64,000 bases of DNA from Blastochloris viridis (GCF_001402875.1 NZ_CP012946.1:2892001-2956000), one strand, 5' to 3'; shown: positions 25,332 through 35,532, counted from the stretch's first letter. The notes: generated from the sequence alone by a model not told the origin. Translations and numbers: made by a program.

Positions 25332-27128
25332 ATGGACGCCACCACCGGCCCCGTCTTGAGCCCGGCGCCCGCCACGCCCCCGGCCAGCGCGGACGAGGGC
25401 TACCCGTTCGACACCATCGACCGCGCCTTGCGCGCCGCCACCGCGCGGCTGACCGGCGGGCTGTCGCCGTTCGCGCTCTATACCGCCTGGCAGGACTGGG
25501 CGGTGCATTTCGCCTCCGCTCCCGGCCGCCAGCTCGCGCTGGCGTTCGACGCCGCGGACAGCATCCAGGCCTATGCCCGCTTCGCCACGGCCGCGATGTC
25601 CAGCACGGTCACCGGAGAGATGGCGACGCCGCCGGTCGCGCCCTCGCGCAACGATCACCGCTTCGACGATCCGGCCTGGGCGGGCCTGCCCTACGTGCTG
25701 TGGCAGCAGGCGTTCCTGGCCCAGGAGCAATGGTGGGAGCGCGCCACCCAGCCGGTGCGCGGCGTTGCCAAGATCAATGCCGACCGCGCCGCCTTCGTCG
25801 CCCGCCAGCTGCTCGACGCCGCCTCGCCCTCCAACCTGCCGTGGCTGAACCCGACCGTGGTGCGGCGCACACTGGAGGAAGGCGGCGCCAACCTCGCCCG
25901 CGGCCTCGCCAACGCCGCCGACGACGCTGCCGCCGCCCTCGCCAAGGCCGAGCGGCCGACCTCGCTGGCGTTCGAGGTCGGCGTCAACGTCGCCGCCACG
26001 CCCGGCACCGTCATCTATCGCAACGAGCTGATGGAGCTGATCCAGTACACCCCGGCGACGCCGTCGGTGCTGGCCGAGCCGGTGCTGATCGTGCCGGCCT
26101 GGATCATGAAGTTCTACATCCTCGATTTGTCGCCTGCGAACTCGCTGATCCGCTGGCTGGTCGGCCAGGGCCACACCGTGTTCGCGATCTCCTGGCGCAA
26201 CCCCACCGACGCCGACCGCGACGTCGAGTTCGACGCCTACCGCACCCGCGGCATCCTGGCGGCGCTGGACGCGGTCGGCGCCGTGGTGCCCGACCGCAAG
26301 ATCCACGCCTGCGGCTATTGCTTAGGGGGCACCCAGCTCGCCATCGCCGCCGCCAAGATGGCGCGCGACGGCGACGAGCGCCTCGCCTCGGTGACGCTGC
26401 TGGCGGCGCAGACCGACTTCTCCGAGGCTGGCGAGCTGATGCTGTTCGTCGACGAGAACCAGATCGCCTTCCTGGAAGACCTGATGTGGGACCAGGGCGT
26501 GCTGGAGAGCGGCCAGATGTCCGGCGCCTTCCAGCTGCTCCGCTCCAACGATCTGGTGTGGTCGCGGATGGTGAAGTCGTATCTGCTCGGCGAGCGCGAC
26601 GTCGAAAGCGACCTTGCCGCCTGGAACGCCGACGCCACCCGCATGCCCTACCGCATGCACGCGCAGTATCTGCGCCGGCTGTTCCTGGAGAACCGCCTCA
26701 CCGCCGGCCGCTACGTGCTCGACGGCCGGCCGGTGGCGCTGAAGGACATCCGGGTGCCGCTGTTCGTGGTCGGCACCGAGACCGACCACATCGCGCCGTG
26801 GCGCTCGGTCTACAAGCTGCATCTGTTCACCGAGAGCGAGCTGACGTTCGTGCTCACCTCGGGCGGCCACAATGCCGGCATCGTGTCCGAGCCTGGCCAT
26901 CGCGGCCGGCGCCACCGCATCGCCACCGCCAAGGGCGACGACGCCTATGTCGACCCCGACAGCTGGCTCGCCACCGCGCCGGCCACCGCCGGGTCGTGGT
27001 GGCCGGCGTGGTCGGGCTGGCTTGCGGCGCGCAGCGCCGCCGATCGGGTGGCGCCGCCGCCGGTCGGCGCGCCAAGCGAGGGCCTGGTGCCGCTCGGCCC
27101 GGCGCCGGGCGCGTATGTGAAGGGGTGA
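25332..27128 (+). CDS. phaC: Class I poly(3-hydroxyalkanoate) synthase
   Basis: Polymerises hydroxyacyl-CoA into storage polyester on the granule surface. The 598 residues match class I enzymes. The alpha/beta-hydrolase core carries the catalytic triad: Cys330 in the modified lipase box GYCLGG, Asp485 in GTETDHIAPW and His513 in GGHNAG. Other conserved blocks are PAWIMKFYILDLSPANSLIR and VFAISWRNPTDADRD. The N-terminus up to about 190 is the variable PhaC_N part. A GGAGAG site lies just upstream of the ATG. phaA, phaB and phasin genes are not in the window. Confidence 0.96.
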   Translation: MDATTGPVLSPAPATPPASADEGYPFDTIDRALRAATARLTGGLSPFALYTAWQDWAVHFASAPGRQLALAFDAADSIQAYARFATAAMSSTVTGEMATPPVAPSRNDHRFDDPAWAGLPYVLWQQAFLAQEQWWERATQPVRGVAKINADRAAFVARQLLDAASPSNLPWLNPTVVRRTLEEGGANLARGLANAADDAAAALAKAERPTSLAFEVGVNVAATPGTVIYRNELMELIQYTPATPSVLAEPVLIVPAWIMKFYILDLSPANSLIRWLVGQGHTVFAISWRNPTDADRDVEFDAYRTRGILAALDAVGAVVPDRKIHACGYCLGGTQLAIAAAKMARDGDERLASVTLLAAQTDFSEAGELMLFVDENQIAFLEDLMWDQGVLESGQMSGAFQLLRSNDLVWSRMVKSYLLGERDVESDLAAWNADATRMPYRMHAQYLRRLFLENRLTAGRYVLDGRPVALKDIRVPLFVVGTETDHIAPWRSVYKLHLFTESELTFVLTSGGHNAGIVSEPGHRGRRHRIATAKGDDAYVDPDSWLATAPATAGSWWPAWSGWLAARSAADRVAPPPVGAPSEGLVPLGPAPGAYVKG

Positions 27129-27163
27129 TACGGTTTCCGATTGATCAGCTCGGGCTCTTCTTC

Positions 27164-27312
27164 CTTCTCCCCTTGCGGGAGAGGGTGAAGAGCGATCTTT
27201 AGATCGCGAGGCGGGTGAGGAGTAAAACCGAGCCGCCGTGAAATGCCCCCTCACCCGGCTCGGATTTCGCTTCGCTCATCCTTGCCACCCTCTCCCGCAA
27301 GGGGAGAGGGTG
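27164..27312 (+). repeat. Dispersed palindromic repeat, copy 2
   Basis: Related to the element at 2713-2866. It starts TTCTCCCCTTGCGGGAGAGG, contains GCGAGGCGGGTGAGGAG and CCCCCTCACCCGGCTCGG, and ends CCACCCTCTCCCGCAAGGGG. The two ends can form a long hairpin between the convergent phaC and meaB genes and could serve as a bidirectional terminator. Confidence 0.8.
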
Positions 27313-27386
27313 AAGAGCGGCTCCCCACCGAGGCTGTTCAGAGGTCATCCTCCGGAAACCGTGTGAGGTGGGTGGGGTTCGTCCCT

Positions 27387-28397
27387 TCAGAACCCCAACA
27401 GCTCGGCGATCTCGTCGGCGGCGAGCGACACCGGCAGCGAGCCCTCGGCCACCGCCTGCTCCAGCGCCGGCACCCGCGCCCGCACCAAAGGGTCATTGTG
27501 GATGCGGGACTTCAGCCGGTCGTCGACCATCGCCCACATCCATTTCACCTGCTGGGCCCGGCGCTTTTCCTGCAATTCGCCCGCGGCGGTGGTCTTGGTG
27601 CGGTGGTCGAGCACGTGCGACCACAGCAGCTCGATGCCGTCCTTGGTCGCCGCCGAATAGGTGATCACCGGCGGCTGCCACACCTCGGACGCCGGGGTGA
27701 GGATGTGCAGCGCCGCCTTGTACTCGGCCGCCGCGATGCGGGCGCGGGCGAGGTTGTCGCCGTCGGCCTTGTTGACGGCGATGAGGTCGGCGAGTTCCAG
27801 CAAGCCCTTCTTGATGCCCTGCAGCTCGTCGCCGGCGCCGGGCAGCATCAAGGCGACGAAGATGTCGGTGAGATCGGCCACCGCGGTTTCCGACTGGCCG
27901 ATGCCGACCGTCTCGACCAGAATGACGTCGTAGCCGGCCGCCTCGCACACCAGCATGGTCTCGCGGGTCTTGGCGGCGACGCCGCCCAGCGTGCCGGCCG
28001 AGGGCGAGGGCCGGATGAAGGCGTTGTCGTCGGCGGCGAGATTCACCATGCGGGTCTTGTCGCCGAGAATCGAGCCGCCGGTGCGGGTCGAGGACGGGTC
28101 GACCGCCAGCACCGCGACGCGGTGGCCTTTCGCGGTGAGGTGGCTGCCCAGGACGTCGATGGTGGTCGACTTGCCGACGCCGGGCACGCCGGTGATGCCG
28201 ACCCGGATCGCCCGGCCGGTGTCGGGCAGAAGGTTGGCGAGCAGAGCCCGAGCGTCGGCCTGGTGGGCCGGCTTCTTGGACTCCACCAAAGTGATGGCGC
28301 GGGCCACCGCGGCGCGCTGGCCGGCACGTACGGCCTTGGCCAGCGCCGCGAGGGCGGGAGACAGGCTGGAAGTGGGGTAGCAGGCAGCGTTCGTCAT
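27387..28397 (-). CDS. meaB: MeaB, GTPase chaperone of methylmalonyl-CoA mutase
   Basis: G3E-family GTPase of 336 residues that loads adenosylcobalamin into, and protects, methylmalonyl-CoA or ethylmalonyl-CoA mutase. Motifs are the P-loop GVPGVGKST near residue 70, [30 protein letters not shown] and the base-specific NKADGDN. C-terminal dimerisation arm is complete. It lies near mutA but on the other strand with the fol genes between them. mutB and the ethylmalonyl-CoA mutase gene are outside the window. Confidence 0.95.
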   Translation of the reverse strand: MTNAACYPTSSLSPALAALAKAVRAGQRAAVARAITLVESKKPAHQADARALLANLLPDTGRAIRVGITGVPGVGKSTTIDVLGSHLTAKGHRVAVLAVDPSSTRTGGSILGDKTRMVNLAADDNAFIRPSPSAGTLGGVAAKTRETMLVCEAAGYDVILVETVGIGQSETAVADLTDIFVALMLPGAGDELQGIKKGLLELADLIAVNKADGDNLARARIAAAEYKAALHILTPASEVWQPPVITYSAATKDGIELLWSHVLDHRTKTTAAGELQEKRRAQQVKWMWAMVDDRLKSRIHNDPLVRARVPALEQAVAEGSLPVSLAADEIAELLGF

Positions 28398-28559
28398 GCC
28401 TTCGGCTTAGAGGGTTTGAGGAAAACTGGAAACCGCTTTGCGCATGGCAGCGCCCTGCCGCCACCGATGGTCTTGCCGCTTGACTCCGCGGCGGCCGCGC
28501 CGCAAAGCGGCGTAATGTCGCTCGCCGCTTCCAGCCTCTCCGCAACGCCGCCGCCTCGA

Positions 28560-29381
28560 ATGGCCGATTCCCGCTGGCTCGACCGCGCGCTTCAGGCCCG
28601 CCGGCCGCTGGTGATGGGCATCCTCAACGTCACGCCCGATTCGTTCTCGGACGGCGGCTGCTTCGACGCCCCGGCGACGGCGCTCGCCCGCGCGCGCGCC
28701 ATCCGGGATGAGGGCGCCGACATCCTCGATATCGGCGCCGAATCGACCAGGCCCTATGGCGACTCCGCGCCGGTCTCGGCCGAGGAGGAGTGGGCGCGGC
28801 TCGCCGAGACGCTGCCGGCGGCGGTGAGCTTCGGCATTCCGGTGTCGGTCGACACCATGAAGGCCACGGTCGCCGCCCGCGCGCTGAAAGCCGGCGCCGC
28901 CATGCTCAACGACGTGTGGGGCCTGCAACGCGACCCCGACATGGCGCGCGTCGCCGCCGAGCACGACGTGCCGGTGGTGGTGATGCACAACCGCGACAGC
29001 GTCGACCCCGACATCGACATCATGGCCGACATCGAGCGCTTCTTCGAGCGGTCGCTGGAGATCGCCGCCCGCGCCGGGCTGAAGCCGGAGCGCATCGTGC
29101 TCGACCCCGGCATCGGCTTCGGCAAGACGCCGCGGCAGAGCATCATCGCCATCGCCCGCCTGGCCGAGCTGTCGCTGTTCGGCCGGCCGATCCTGATGGG
29201 GCTGTCGCGCAAGCGCTTCATCGACGCGGTGTCGCCGGCGCCGCCGCTGCAGCGGCTGGCCGGCTCGCTGGCCGGCAACCTCGCCGCGGTGGCGGCGGGA
29301 GCGATGATCGTGCGGGTGCACGACGTGTTCGAAACGGTGCAGGCGCTGAAGGTGCGTGGCGCGATCGAGTCTGAGCGATGA
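28560..29381 (+). CDS. folP: Dihydropteroate synthase
   Basis: Joins p-aminobenzoate and hydroxymethyl-dihydropterin pyrophosphate in folate synthesis. About 273 residues with MGILNVTPDSFSDGGCF, DEGADILDIGAESTRP, PVSVDTMKATVAA, MLNDVWGLQRDP and LDPGIGFGKTPRQSI. The start is uncertain: 28560 places the first motif 18 residues in, as in E. coli; in-frame ATGs at 28515 and 28467 are alternatives and none has a clear ribosome site. The stop overlaps folB by four bases (ATGA). Confidence 0.94.
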   Translation: MADSRWLDRALQARRPLVMGILNVTPDSFSDGGCFDAPATALARARAIRDEGADILDIGAESTRPYGDSAPVSAEEEWARLAETLPAAVSFGIPVSVDTMKATVAARALKAGAAMLNDVWGLQRDPDMARVAAEHDVPVVVMHNRDSVDPDIDIMADIERFFERSLEIAARAGLKPERIVLDPGIGFGKTPRQSIIAIARLAELSLFGRPILMGLSRKRFIDAVSPAPPLQRLAGSLAGNLAAVAAGAMIVRVHDVFETVQALKVRGAIESER

Positions 29382-29749
29382 GCGATCGTATTTTCGTCAA
29401 GGGCCTGATGCTGCACGCATTTCACGGCTGCCACGCGTTCGAGGCCGAGATCGGCCAGCATTTCGCGCTCGACATCACCCTCGACCTCGACCTTGGCGCC
29501 GCGGTGGCGACCGACCGGCTGTCGGCCACAGTGTCCTACGACGCCATCGTCACGGTGGCGCGCGAGGCGTTCCTCGGCCGCCGCTACAAGCTGGTGGAGG
29601 CCGCCGCCGGCGCCCTCACCGAGGCGCTGTTCGCGACCTTCCCGTCGATCGAGGCGATCGAGGTCACGGTGCGCAAGCCCAACGCGCCGCTGACGGCGGT
29701 GTTCGCCGAAGTCGGCGTCACCTTGGTGCGCCGCCGTGGCGCCGCCTGA
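29378..29749 (+). CDS. folB: Dihydroneopterin aldolase
   Basis: 123-residue enzyme that converts dihydroneopterin to hydroxymethyl-dihydropterin and glycolaldehyde. Conserved parts are VKGLMLHAFHGCHAFEAEIG with the substrate-binding residues, ATVSYDAIVTVARE, KLVEAAAGALTEAL and VRKPNAPL. Coupled to folP (ATGA) and overlapping folK by 14 bases, giving the compact folP-folB-folK unit. Confidence 0.95.
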   Translation: MSDRIFVKGLMLHAFHGCHAFEAEIGQHFALDITLDLDLGAAVATDRLSATVSYDAIVTVAREAFLGRRYKLVEAAAGALTEALFATFPSIEAIEVTVRKPNAPLTAVFAEVGVTLVRRRGAA

Positions 29750-30233
29750 CGCCGCCTCGGCCCTGCTCGGGCTCGGCGGCAATCTCGGCGACGTGGCATC
29801 GACGCTCGACCGCGCGCTGGCGCTGTTGGCCGAGGCTGGCGAGGTCGCGGTGGTGCGGGTGTCGTCCGACTGGATCACCCCGCCGTGGGGCGTCACCGAC
29901 CAGCCTGCCTTCGTCAACCGCTGCGCATTGATCGAGACCACGCTGTCGCCGCGGGCGCTGCTTGAACGGGCGCTCGAGGTCGAGCGCCGGCTCGGCCGGG
30001 TGCGCGAAGCGGGCACGCGGTGGGGGCCGCGCCCGGTCGATATCGACATTCTCAGCTATGACGACCTGACGCTGGACCAGCCCGGCCTGGTGCTGCCGCA
30101 CCCCCATTTGTTCGAACGGGCGTTCGTGCTGGTGCCGCTGGCCGAGATCGCCCCCGATCGCGTCATCAACGGCCGCCGCATTGCCGACGCCGCGGCGACG
30201 ATCGACCGCAGCGGCATGACGCGGGCGGGGTAG
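29736..30233 (+). CDS. folK: Hydroxymethyl-dihydropterin pyrophosphokinase
   Basis: 165-residue kinase that activates hydroxymethyl-dihydropterin with ATP. Signature ALLGLGGNLGDVASTLDRAL and the magnesium-binding GTRWGPRPVDIDILSYDD are present, as is LPHPHLFERAFVLVPLAEIA. The start is GTG 29736, inside the end of folB. With folP and folB it covers three consecutive steps of folate synthesis. Confidence 0.95.
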   Translation: MAPPDAASALLGLGGNLGDVASTLDRALALLAEAGEVAVVRVSSDWITPPWGVTDQPAFVNRCALIETTLSPRALLERALEVERRLGRVREAGTRWGPRPVDIDILSYDDLTLDQPGLVLPHPHLFERAFVLVPLAEIAPDRVINGRRIADAAATIDRSGMTRAG

Positions 30234-30397
30234 GGCGCAAACGCGAAGCGTGTTGCACCGATCCAACTCCGGTGGCGCAATGCGCCTCGCAAGTGCGCCC
30301 TGCCGACTCTCGGCGTCTGCCTATTGCCCTTTCCGCCCCGCTGGGTAGGGTCCGACGCATCCGTTTTCGCATCGATCCGGTTCAGGAGCCTCTCCCG

Positions 30398-32275
30398 ATG
30401 ACCGACGCCGACCTCAAGCTCGCGTCCGAGTTCGCCACCCCCACCCGCGACGACTGGATGAAGCTGGTCGAGACCGTGCTGAAGGGCGCGCCGTTCGACA
30501 AGAAGCTGGTCTCATTCACCGCCGACGGCATCCGCATCGAGCCGGTCTTTCCGCGCCGGGCCGACCGCGCCGCGCTGGCCGGCCGCACCGCCGGCACCGC
30601 CTGGCGGGTGGTGCAGCGCGTCGACCATCCCGATCCGGCCAAGGCCAACGCCCAGGCGCTGGAGGATCTGGAGAACGGCGCCACCGGCCTGACGCTGGTG
30701 TTCGCCGGCGCCATCGGCGCCCGCGGCTTCGGCCTGCCGCCGACGCCCCAGGCGATTTCGACCGCGCTCGGCGCGGTGGTGCTCGACGCCATCGCGCTCG
30801 ACTTCGACCTCGGCCCCGAGGCGGCCGCGGTGCCCGGCGCGTTCGCCGCGCTGGTCGCAGAACTCGGCGTCGCCCCGGCTGCGCTCGACGTCCGCTTCGG
30901 CCTCGATCCGCTCGGCTCCGCCGCCGTGCGCGGCGGCCTCGCCAAACCGTGGCCGCAGCTCGCGCCGGCATTCGCCGCCGAGGTGGCCGCGCTGGCGAGC
31001 GCCGGCTTCCGCGGCCCGTTCGCGGTCGCCGACGGCCGCCCGGTGCACGATGCCGGCGGCTCGGAGGCGCAGGAGCTGGCGTTCGTGCTCGCCGCCGGCG
31101 TCGCCTATCTGCGCGCGCTGGAGGCCGGCGGCATCCCGCTCGATGACGCCCGCCGCTTCGTCTATGCCCGCCTCGTCGCCGACGCCGACCAGTTTCTGAC
31201 GCAAGCCAAGTTCCGCGCGCTGCGCCGGCTGTGGGCGCGGGTCGAGGCCGCTTGCGGCCTCACCCCGCTGCCGCTGCGCATCGCCGGCGAGACGGCGTGG
31301 CGGATGATGACCCGGCGCGACCCGTGGGTGAACCTGCTGCGCGGCACCGTCGCCACCTTCGCCGCCGGCACCGGCGGGGTCGACGACCTCACCGTGCTGC
31401 CGTTCACCTCGGCGCTCGGGCTGGCCGATCCGTTCGCCCGCCGCATGGCGCGCAACACCCAGGTGGTGCTGATCGAGGAATCCCATCTCGACGCGGTGGC
31501 CGACCCCGGCGCCGGCGCCGGCGGCCTTGAGGCGCTGACCGACGAGCTGATCGCCCACGCCTGGACGCTGTTCCAGCAGATCGAGGCGGCCGGCGGCCTC
31601 GCCAAGGCGCTGGAGACCGGGCTGATCCAGGACAAGGTTGGCCTCACCCGCGCCGAGCACCACAAGGCGGTCGCCCGCCGCAAGGAGCCGATCACCGGCG
31701 TGTCCGAGTTCCCGCTGATCGCCGAGAACGAGGTGGCGGTGCCGGCGGTCGAGCCGGTGGTGCTGCCGCAGGCGACGCTGGCGGTGACGTTCGAGCCGCT
31801 CCACCCCGGCCGGCTGGCCGAGCCGTTCGAGGCGCTGCGCGACGCCTCCGACCGGGCGCTGGCCACCGCCGGCGCGCGGCCCCGGCTGTTCCTGGCCAAT
31901 CTTGGCCCGATCGCGGCGTTCACCGCCCGCGCCACCTTCGCCAAGAACTTCTTCGAGACCGGCGGCATCGAGACCGTCTCCAACGACGGCTTCGCCACCG
32001 ACGGCACCACCGACCTCGCCGCGCTGGTTGCCGCGTTCCAGGCCAGCGGCGCACCGGTGGCCTGCATCTGCTCGTCAGACCCGATCTATGCCGAAGAGGC
32101 CGCGGCGGCAGCGGCGGCGCTGACCGCGGCCGGCGCCAAGCACCTGTGGCTGGCCGGGCGGCTCGCCGCCGAGCTGGAAGGCCCGGTGAAGGCGGCCGGC
32201 GTCGCCGGCTTCGTCTTCGTCGGCGCCGACCTGTTGGCCGTGCTGGGCGAGGCGCACCGGATCATCGGGGTGTGA
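30398..32275 (+). CDS. mutA: Methylmalonyl-CoA mutase small (beta) subunit
   Basis: Noncatalytic subunit of the B12 enzyme that interconverts methylmalonyl-CoA and succinyl-CoA, 625 residues. A TIM-barrel part with DPWVNLLRGTVATFAAGTGG, VDDLTVLPFTSALGLADPFA and RRMARNTQVVLIEESHLDAV is followed by a degenerate B12-binding domain. There the cobalamin-ligating DxHxxG is absent (AKNFFETGGIE instead), as is normal for MutA. CAGGAG lies 10 bases before the ATG. mutB, usually adjacent, is not found; a strong hairpin follows the gene. Confidence 0.9.
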   Translation: MTDADLKLASEFATPTRDDWMKLVETVLKGAPFDKKLVSFTADGIRIEPVFPRRADRAALAGRTAGTAWRVVQRVDHPDPAKANAQALEDLENGATGLTLVFAGAIGARGFGLPPTPQAISTALGAVVLDAIALDFDLGPEAAAVPGAFAALVAELGVAPAALDVRFGLDPLGSAAVRGGLAKPWPQLAPAFAAEVAALASAGFRGPFAVADGRPVHDAGGSEAQELAFVLAAGVAYLRALEAGGIPLDDARRFVYARLVADADQFLTQAKFRALRRLWARVEAACGLTPLPLRIAGETAWRMMTRRDPWVNLLRGTVATFAAGTGGVDDLTVLPFTSALGLADPFARRMARNTQVVLIEESHLDAVADPGAGAGGLEALTDELIAHAWTLFQQIEAAGGLAKALETGLIQDKVGLTRAEHHKAVARRKEPITGVSEFPLIAENEVAVPAVEPVVLPQATLAVTFEPLHPGRLAEPFEALRDASDRALATAGARPRLFLANLGPIAAFTARATFAKNFFETGGIETVSNDGFATDGTTDLAALVAAFQASGAPVACICSSDPIYAEEAAAAAAALTAAGAKHLWLAGRLAAELEGPVKAAGVAGFVFVGADLLAVLGEAHRIIGV

Positions 32276-32287
32276 GGCTGCGCGTCG

Positions 32288-32317
32288 GCCCGGACGCCGC
32301 AAAGCGGCGATCCGGGC
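32288..32317 (+). terminator. Strong hairpin after mutA
   Basis: GCCCGGA-C-GCCGC, loop AAA, GCGGC-GA-TCCGGGC: a nested stem of 12 pairs starting 12 bases after the mutA stop, between mutA and the convergent TPR gene. No T-run follows. It probably ends or stabilises mutA mRNA. Confidence 0.55.
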
Positions 32318-32389
32318 CCGTCCGGCGGGTGACCGTTTTGCTGACGATCCCGGACCCGCGCGCCGCGCCGTCCGGGATGACATGTGGCG

Positions 32390-33265
32390 TCAGTTGAACA
32401 GCTGGTACTGCCGGCCGAACGAGCCGCCGACGCGCTGGAAGCCATCCCGCGCCGCGGGATAGTTCTGGTTCAGGTTCAGCGCCTTGGCGTAGGAGCCCGC
32501 CGCCTTTTCCTTGTCGCCCAGCTGCTCGTAGGCCTGGCCGCGCGCGACCCAGGCGTCGATGTTGTTCTGGTCTGAGGTCACGGCCTCGTCGAGATCGTCC
32601 GTCGCGGTCTTGGGGTCGTTCAGCGCCAGATAGGACAGGCCGCGCGCCACGAACGGCTCCGACACGTTGGGCGCCAGCCCGATCGCGGTGGTGAAGTCGT
32701 CGATGGCGAACTTGTGCATGCCCTGCGCCTGATAGACCAGACCGCGGTTGTGATAGGCTTGGGCGTTGTCGGGCTTGAGCTCGATCGCCTTGTTGAAGTC
32801 GCTCAGCGCCTGTTCGGCGTGGCCCTGCTGGCGATAGACCGTGCCGCGGCCGACAAACGCGGCCGAGTAGGACGGATCGATGCGAATCGCGGCGTTGTAG
32901 TCGGCCAGCGCCTGGTCCGGCCGCCGCATCTTCTGATGCACCAGGGCACGGTTGGCGTACGCCTGGGCGAAATTGGGGTCGAGCTGGATGGCGCGGTTGA
33001 AGTCCGCCAGCGCCTCCTGGGACTGGCCGGCACGGCCATAGACCGACCCGCGCATGTTGTAGGCCTGCGGGTCGTTGGGGTTGCGCTGCACCACTTCGCT
33101 CAACGATTGCAGGTTGGTCGCAGCCGCGTATCTGAGCTCGTCGTCGTCGGTGCCGCCGCCGCCGACACCCAGCGTTTGACACCCCGCCAGCACCACCGCA
33201 GCCGCCGCCATCGCGAGCAGCCGCTGCCATCCGGTGCGCAGACCTTGATCCATCGCCGTGTTCAT
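32390..33265 (-). CDS. TPR-repeat lipoprotein
   Basis: 291-residue protein with a lipoprotein signal peptide: positive start, hydrophobic run and lipobox VVLAGC, so it is membrane-anchored. The rest is a stack of about six to seven tetratricopeptide repeats (for example AQAYANRALVHQKMRRPDQA and NAQAYHNRGLVYQAQGMHKF), a scaffold for protein contacts. It resembles NlpI-like TPR lipoproteins of alphaproteobacteria, but a specific role cannot be given. Start at ATG 33265; ATG 33253 is an alternative. Confidence 0.85.
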   Translation of the reverse strand: MNTAMDQGLRTGWQRLLAMAAAAVVLAGCQTLGVGGGGTDDDELRYAAATNLQSLSEVVQRNPNDPQAYNMRGSVYGRAGQSQEALADFNRAIQLDPNFAQAYANRALVHQKMRRPDQALADYNAAIRIDPSYSAAFVGRGTVYRQQGHAEQALSDFNKAIELKPDNAQAYHNRGLVYQAQGMHKFAIDDFTTAIGLAPNVSEPFVARGLSYLALNDPKTATDDLDEAVTSDQNNIDAWVARGQAYEQLGDKEKAAGSYAKALNLNQNYPAARDGFQRVGGSFGRQYQLFN

Positions 33266-33494
33266 CGGGGCGTGTTCGGTTGACAATGCGGCGATCTCGG
33301 GGCGGCGGGCCATCGGTTGTGCAAAAACGCCCCCGGCCATCGCGGCGAAATCGCGCGCGACGGCCCGACGCCCGCGCGCGCCGGTCTCCGGAGGATCACG
33401 CGGTAGCGTCCGGAAGCCGGAGTCCGAGGCTTAAGCCGCCGAACGCCGTATCACGCCATCGCCGGGCGTACGGCGTCCGAAGCCGCCTGTCCGC

Positions 33495-33770
33495 TCACGG
33501 ACGCGGCGGGCGCGCCATGCCGCCGGCGCCACCGAAACCGGGGCGAACCACACGCGGCTTCATCGGGAGCAGGCCCTCGCGCTGGGCGCGCTTGCGCGCC
33601 AGCTTGCGAGCGCGGCGCACCGCCTCGGCCTTTTCCCGCGCCTTCTTCTCAGAAGGCTTCTCGTAGTGGCCGCGAAGCTTCATCTCGCGGAAAATGCCCT
33701 CGCGCTGCATCTTCTTCTTCAGCGCCTTGAGAGCCTGATCGACGTTATTGTCGCGAACGATGACCTGCAC
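33495..33770 (-). CDS. rpsU: 30S ribosomal protein S21
   Basis: 91-residue basic protein of the small subunit. It opens [20 protein letters not shown] and contains [20 protein letters not shown], both diagnostic of S21; the C-terminal Arg/Gly/Pro-rich tail is the longer alphaproteobacterial form. It stands alone, flanked by intergenic stretches of about 230 and 290 bases in which I see no other gene. Confidence 0.97.
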   Translation of the reverse strand: MQVIVRDNNVDQALKALKKKMQREGIFREMKLRGHYEKPSEKKAREKAEAVRRARKLARKRAQREGLLPMKPRVVRPGFGGAGGMARPPRP

Positions 33771-34059
33771 GCGTGTGCCTTTCGGGTCCTAGTCAAAAGG
33801 ATCTGGCGGAAACGACGGCACCGCCGCGCGAGTGCCCCGCGCGCGGACTGCCGTCGAGGAGGCGCCCTTACCAAAACAGCGCCGGGTTGTCCATGGCGTC
33901 TTTACCGGAGAGAGCCGGGCCAATCGTCTCAGCACGGCGGGCGCGGTCGCGCGCCAAACGCGGCGCACGGCCGAACTTTCCCTTTCCGGTCAAAGACGTA
34001 TGTCGGCGCACGCCCGACCACGGCGGCACCCGACAGACGCCGATGTCCGCCGGCAGCGG

Positions 34060-35463
34060 TCAGATGTGCAGTGCGCGCTTGTCCACCGCCAGCGCCGCTT
34101 CCTTCACCGCCTCGGGCAAGGTCGGGTGGGCGTGGCAGGTTCGGGCGATATCCTCGGCCGAGGCGCCAAACTCCATGGCAATGGCGGCCTCGGCGATCAT
34201 GTTGCCGGCATCCGAGCCGATGATGTGGACGCCAAGCACGCGGTCGGTGGCGGCGTCGGCCAGCACCTTCACGAAGCCCTCGGTCTGCTGGTTGGCCTTG
34301 GCGCGGCCGTTGGCGGTGAACGGGAACTTGCCGACCTTGTAGTCGATGCCGTCGCGCTTCAGCCCGTCCTCGGTACGGCCGACCGAGGCCACCTCCGGCG
34401 CGGTGTAGACCACGCCGGGAATGATGCCGTAATTGACGTGGCCGGCACGGCCGGCGATCAGCTCGGCCACCGCCACGCCCTCGTCCTCGGCCTTGTGCGC
34501 CAGCATCGGCCCGTCGATGACGTCGCCGATGGCAAAGATGCCGGGCACGCTGGTGGCGAAATGATCGTCCACCACCACCCGGCCCTTGGCGTCGAGCGCA
34601 ACGCCCACCGCCTCAAGGCCAAGGCCCGAGGTGAACGGCACCCGGCCGATCGCCACCAGCACCACGTCGGCCTCGATCTTGGAGGCCTCACCGCCCGCCG
34701 CTGGCTCGACGGTGAGGCTGAGCTGCTTGCCGGACGCATCGATGGCGGCAACCTTTGAGCCGAGCTTGAAGGTGACGCCCTGGCGCTCCAGGATACGCTG
34801 GAACTGGCGGCACACCTCCGAATCCATGCCGGGCAGGATGCGGTCGAGGAACTCGACCACCACCACCTCGGCGCCGAGCCGCCGCCACACCGAGCCGAGC
34901 TCAAGCCCGATCACGCCGGCGCCGACCACCACCAGCTTGCCGGGAACGTGGTCGAGCGCGAGCGCGCCGGTCGAGGACACGATGCGCTTCTCGTCGATGG
35001 CGATGCCGGGCAGCTGCGCCACGTCCGAGCCGGTGGCGATGACGATCGAGGTCGCCTCGATCACCTGGGCCGAGCCGTCGTCGGCAGTGACCTGGACGCG
35101 GCCGGGGCCGAGGATGGTGCCGAGGCCGAACACCGCGTCGATCTTGTTCTTCTTCAAGAGGAACTCGATGCCCTTGACGTTGCCGTCGATGGCCTCCTGC
35201 TTGAAGGCCATCATGGTCTTGAGATCGAGCTTGGGCTTGCCGACCTTGATGCCCATCTTCTCGAAGGCGTGGCCGGCCTCGTCGAACAGCTCGGAGGCGT
35301 GCAGCAAGGCCTTGGACGGGATGCAGCCGACATTGAGGCAGGTGCCGCCATGGGTCTTGCGCTTCTCGACCACCGCCACTTTAAGGCCGAGCTGGGCAGC
35401 GCGGATGGCACAGACATAGCCGCCCGGGCCGGTGCCGATGACGATCAGATCGTAGTTTGCCAT
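34060..35463 (-). CDS. lpdA: Dihydrolipoyl dehydrogenase
   Basis: E3 of the 2-oxoglutarate dehydrogenase complex, 467 residues; reoxidises dihydrolipoamide with FAD and NAD. FAD site [14 protein letters not shown], redox-active disulphide Cys42-Cys47 in [19 protein letters not shown] site [14 protein letters not shown], late [20 protein letters not shown] and the C-terminal catalytic [10 protein letters not shown]. It is the last gene of the mdh-suc operon, 69 bases after the DUF2442 gene. Confidence 0.96.
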   Translation of the reverse strand: MANYDLIVIGTGPGGYVCAIRAAQLGLKVAVVEKRKTHGGTCLNVGCIPSKALLHASELFDEAGHAFEKMGIKVGKPKLDLKTMMAFKQEAIDGNVKGIEFLLKKNKIDAVFGLGTILGPGRVQVTADDGSAQVIEATSIVIATGSDVAQLPGIAIDEKRIVSSTGALALDHVPGKLVVVGAGVIGLELGSVWRRLGAEVVVVEFLDRILPGMDSEVCRQFQRILERQGVTFKLGSKVAAIDASGKQLSLTVEPAAGGEASKIEADVVLVAIGRVPFTSGLGLEAVGVALDAKGRVVVDDHFATSVPGIFAIGDVIDGPMLAHKAEDEGVAVAELIAGRAGHVNYGIIPGVVYTAPEVASVGRTEDGLKRDGIDYKVGKFPFTANGRAKANQQTEGFVKVLADAATDRVLGVHIIGSDAGNMIAEAAIAMEFGASAEDIARTCHAHPTLPEAVKEAALAVDKRALHI

Positions 35464-35532
35464 GCTTCGCTCGCTGGTGCCGCCAGGCCGGCGGGCGCGT
35501 CAGAGGGATGGAAGAGTTCTGGGATGGCCGCG

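Noticed and set aside
31900-32275. Missing cobalamin-binding histidine in mutA as evidence of a broken gene
   Set aside because: The small subunit of methylmalonyl-CoA mutase normally lacks it; the gene is full length.
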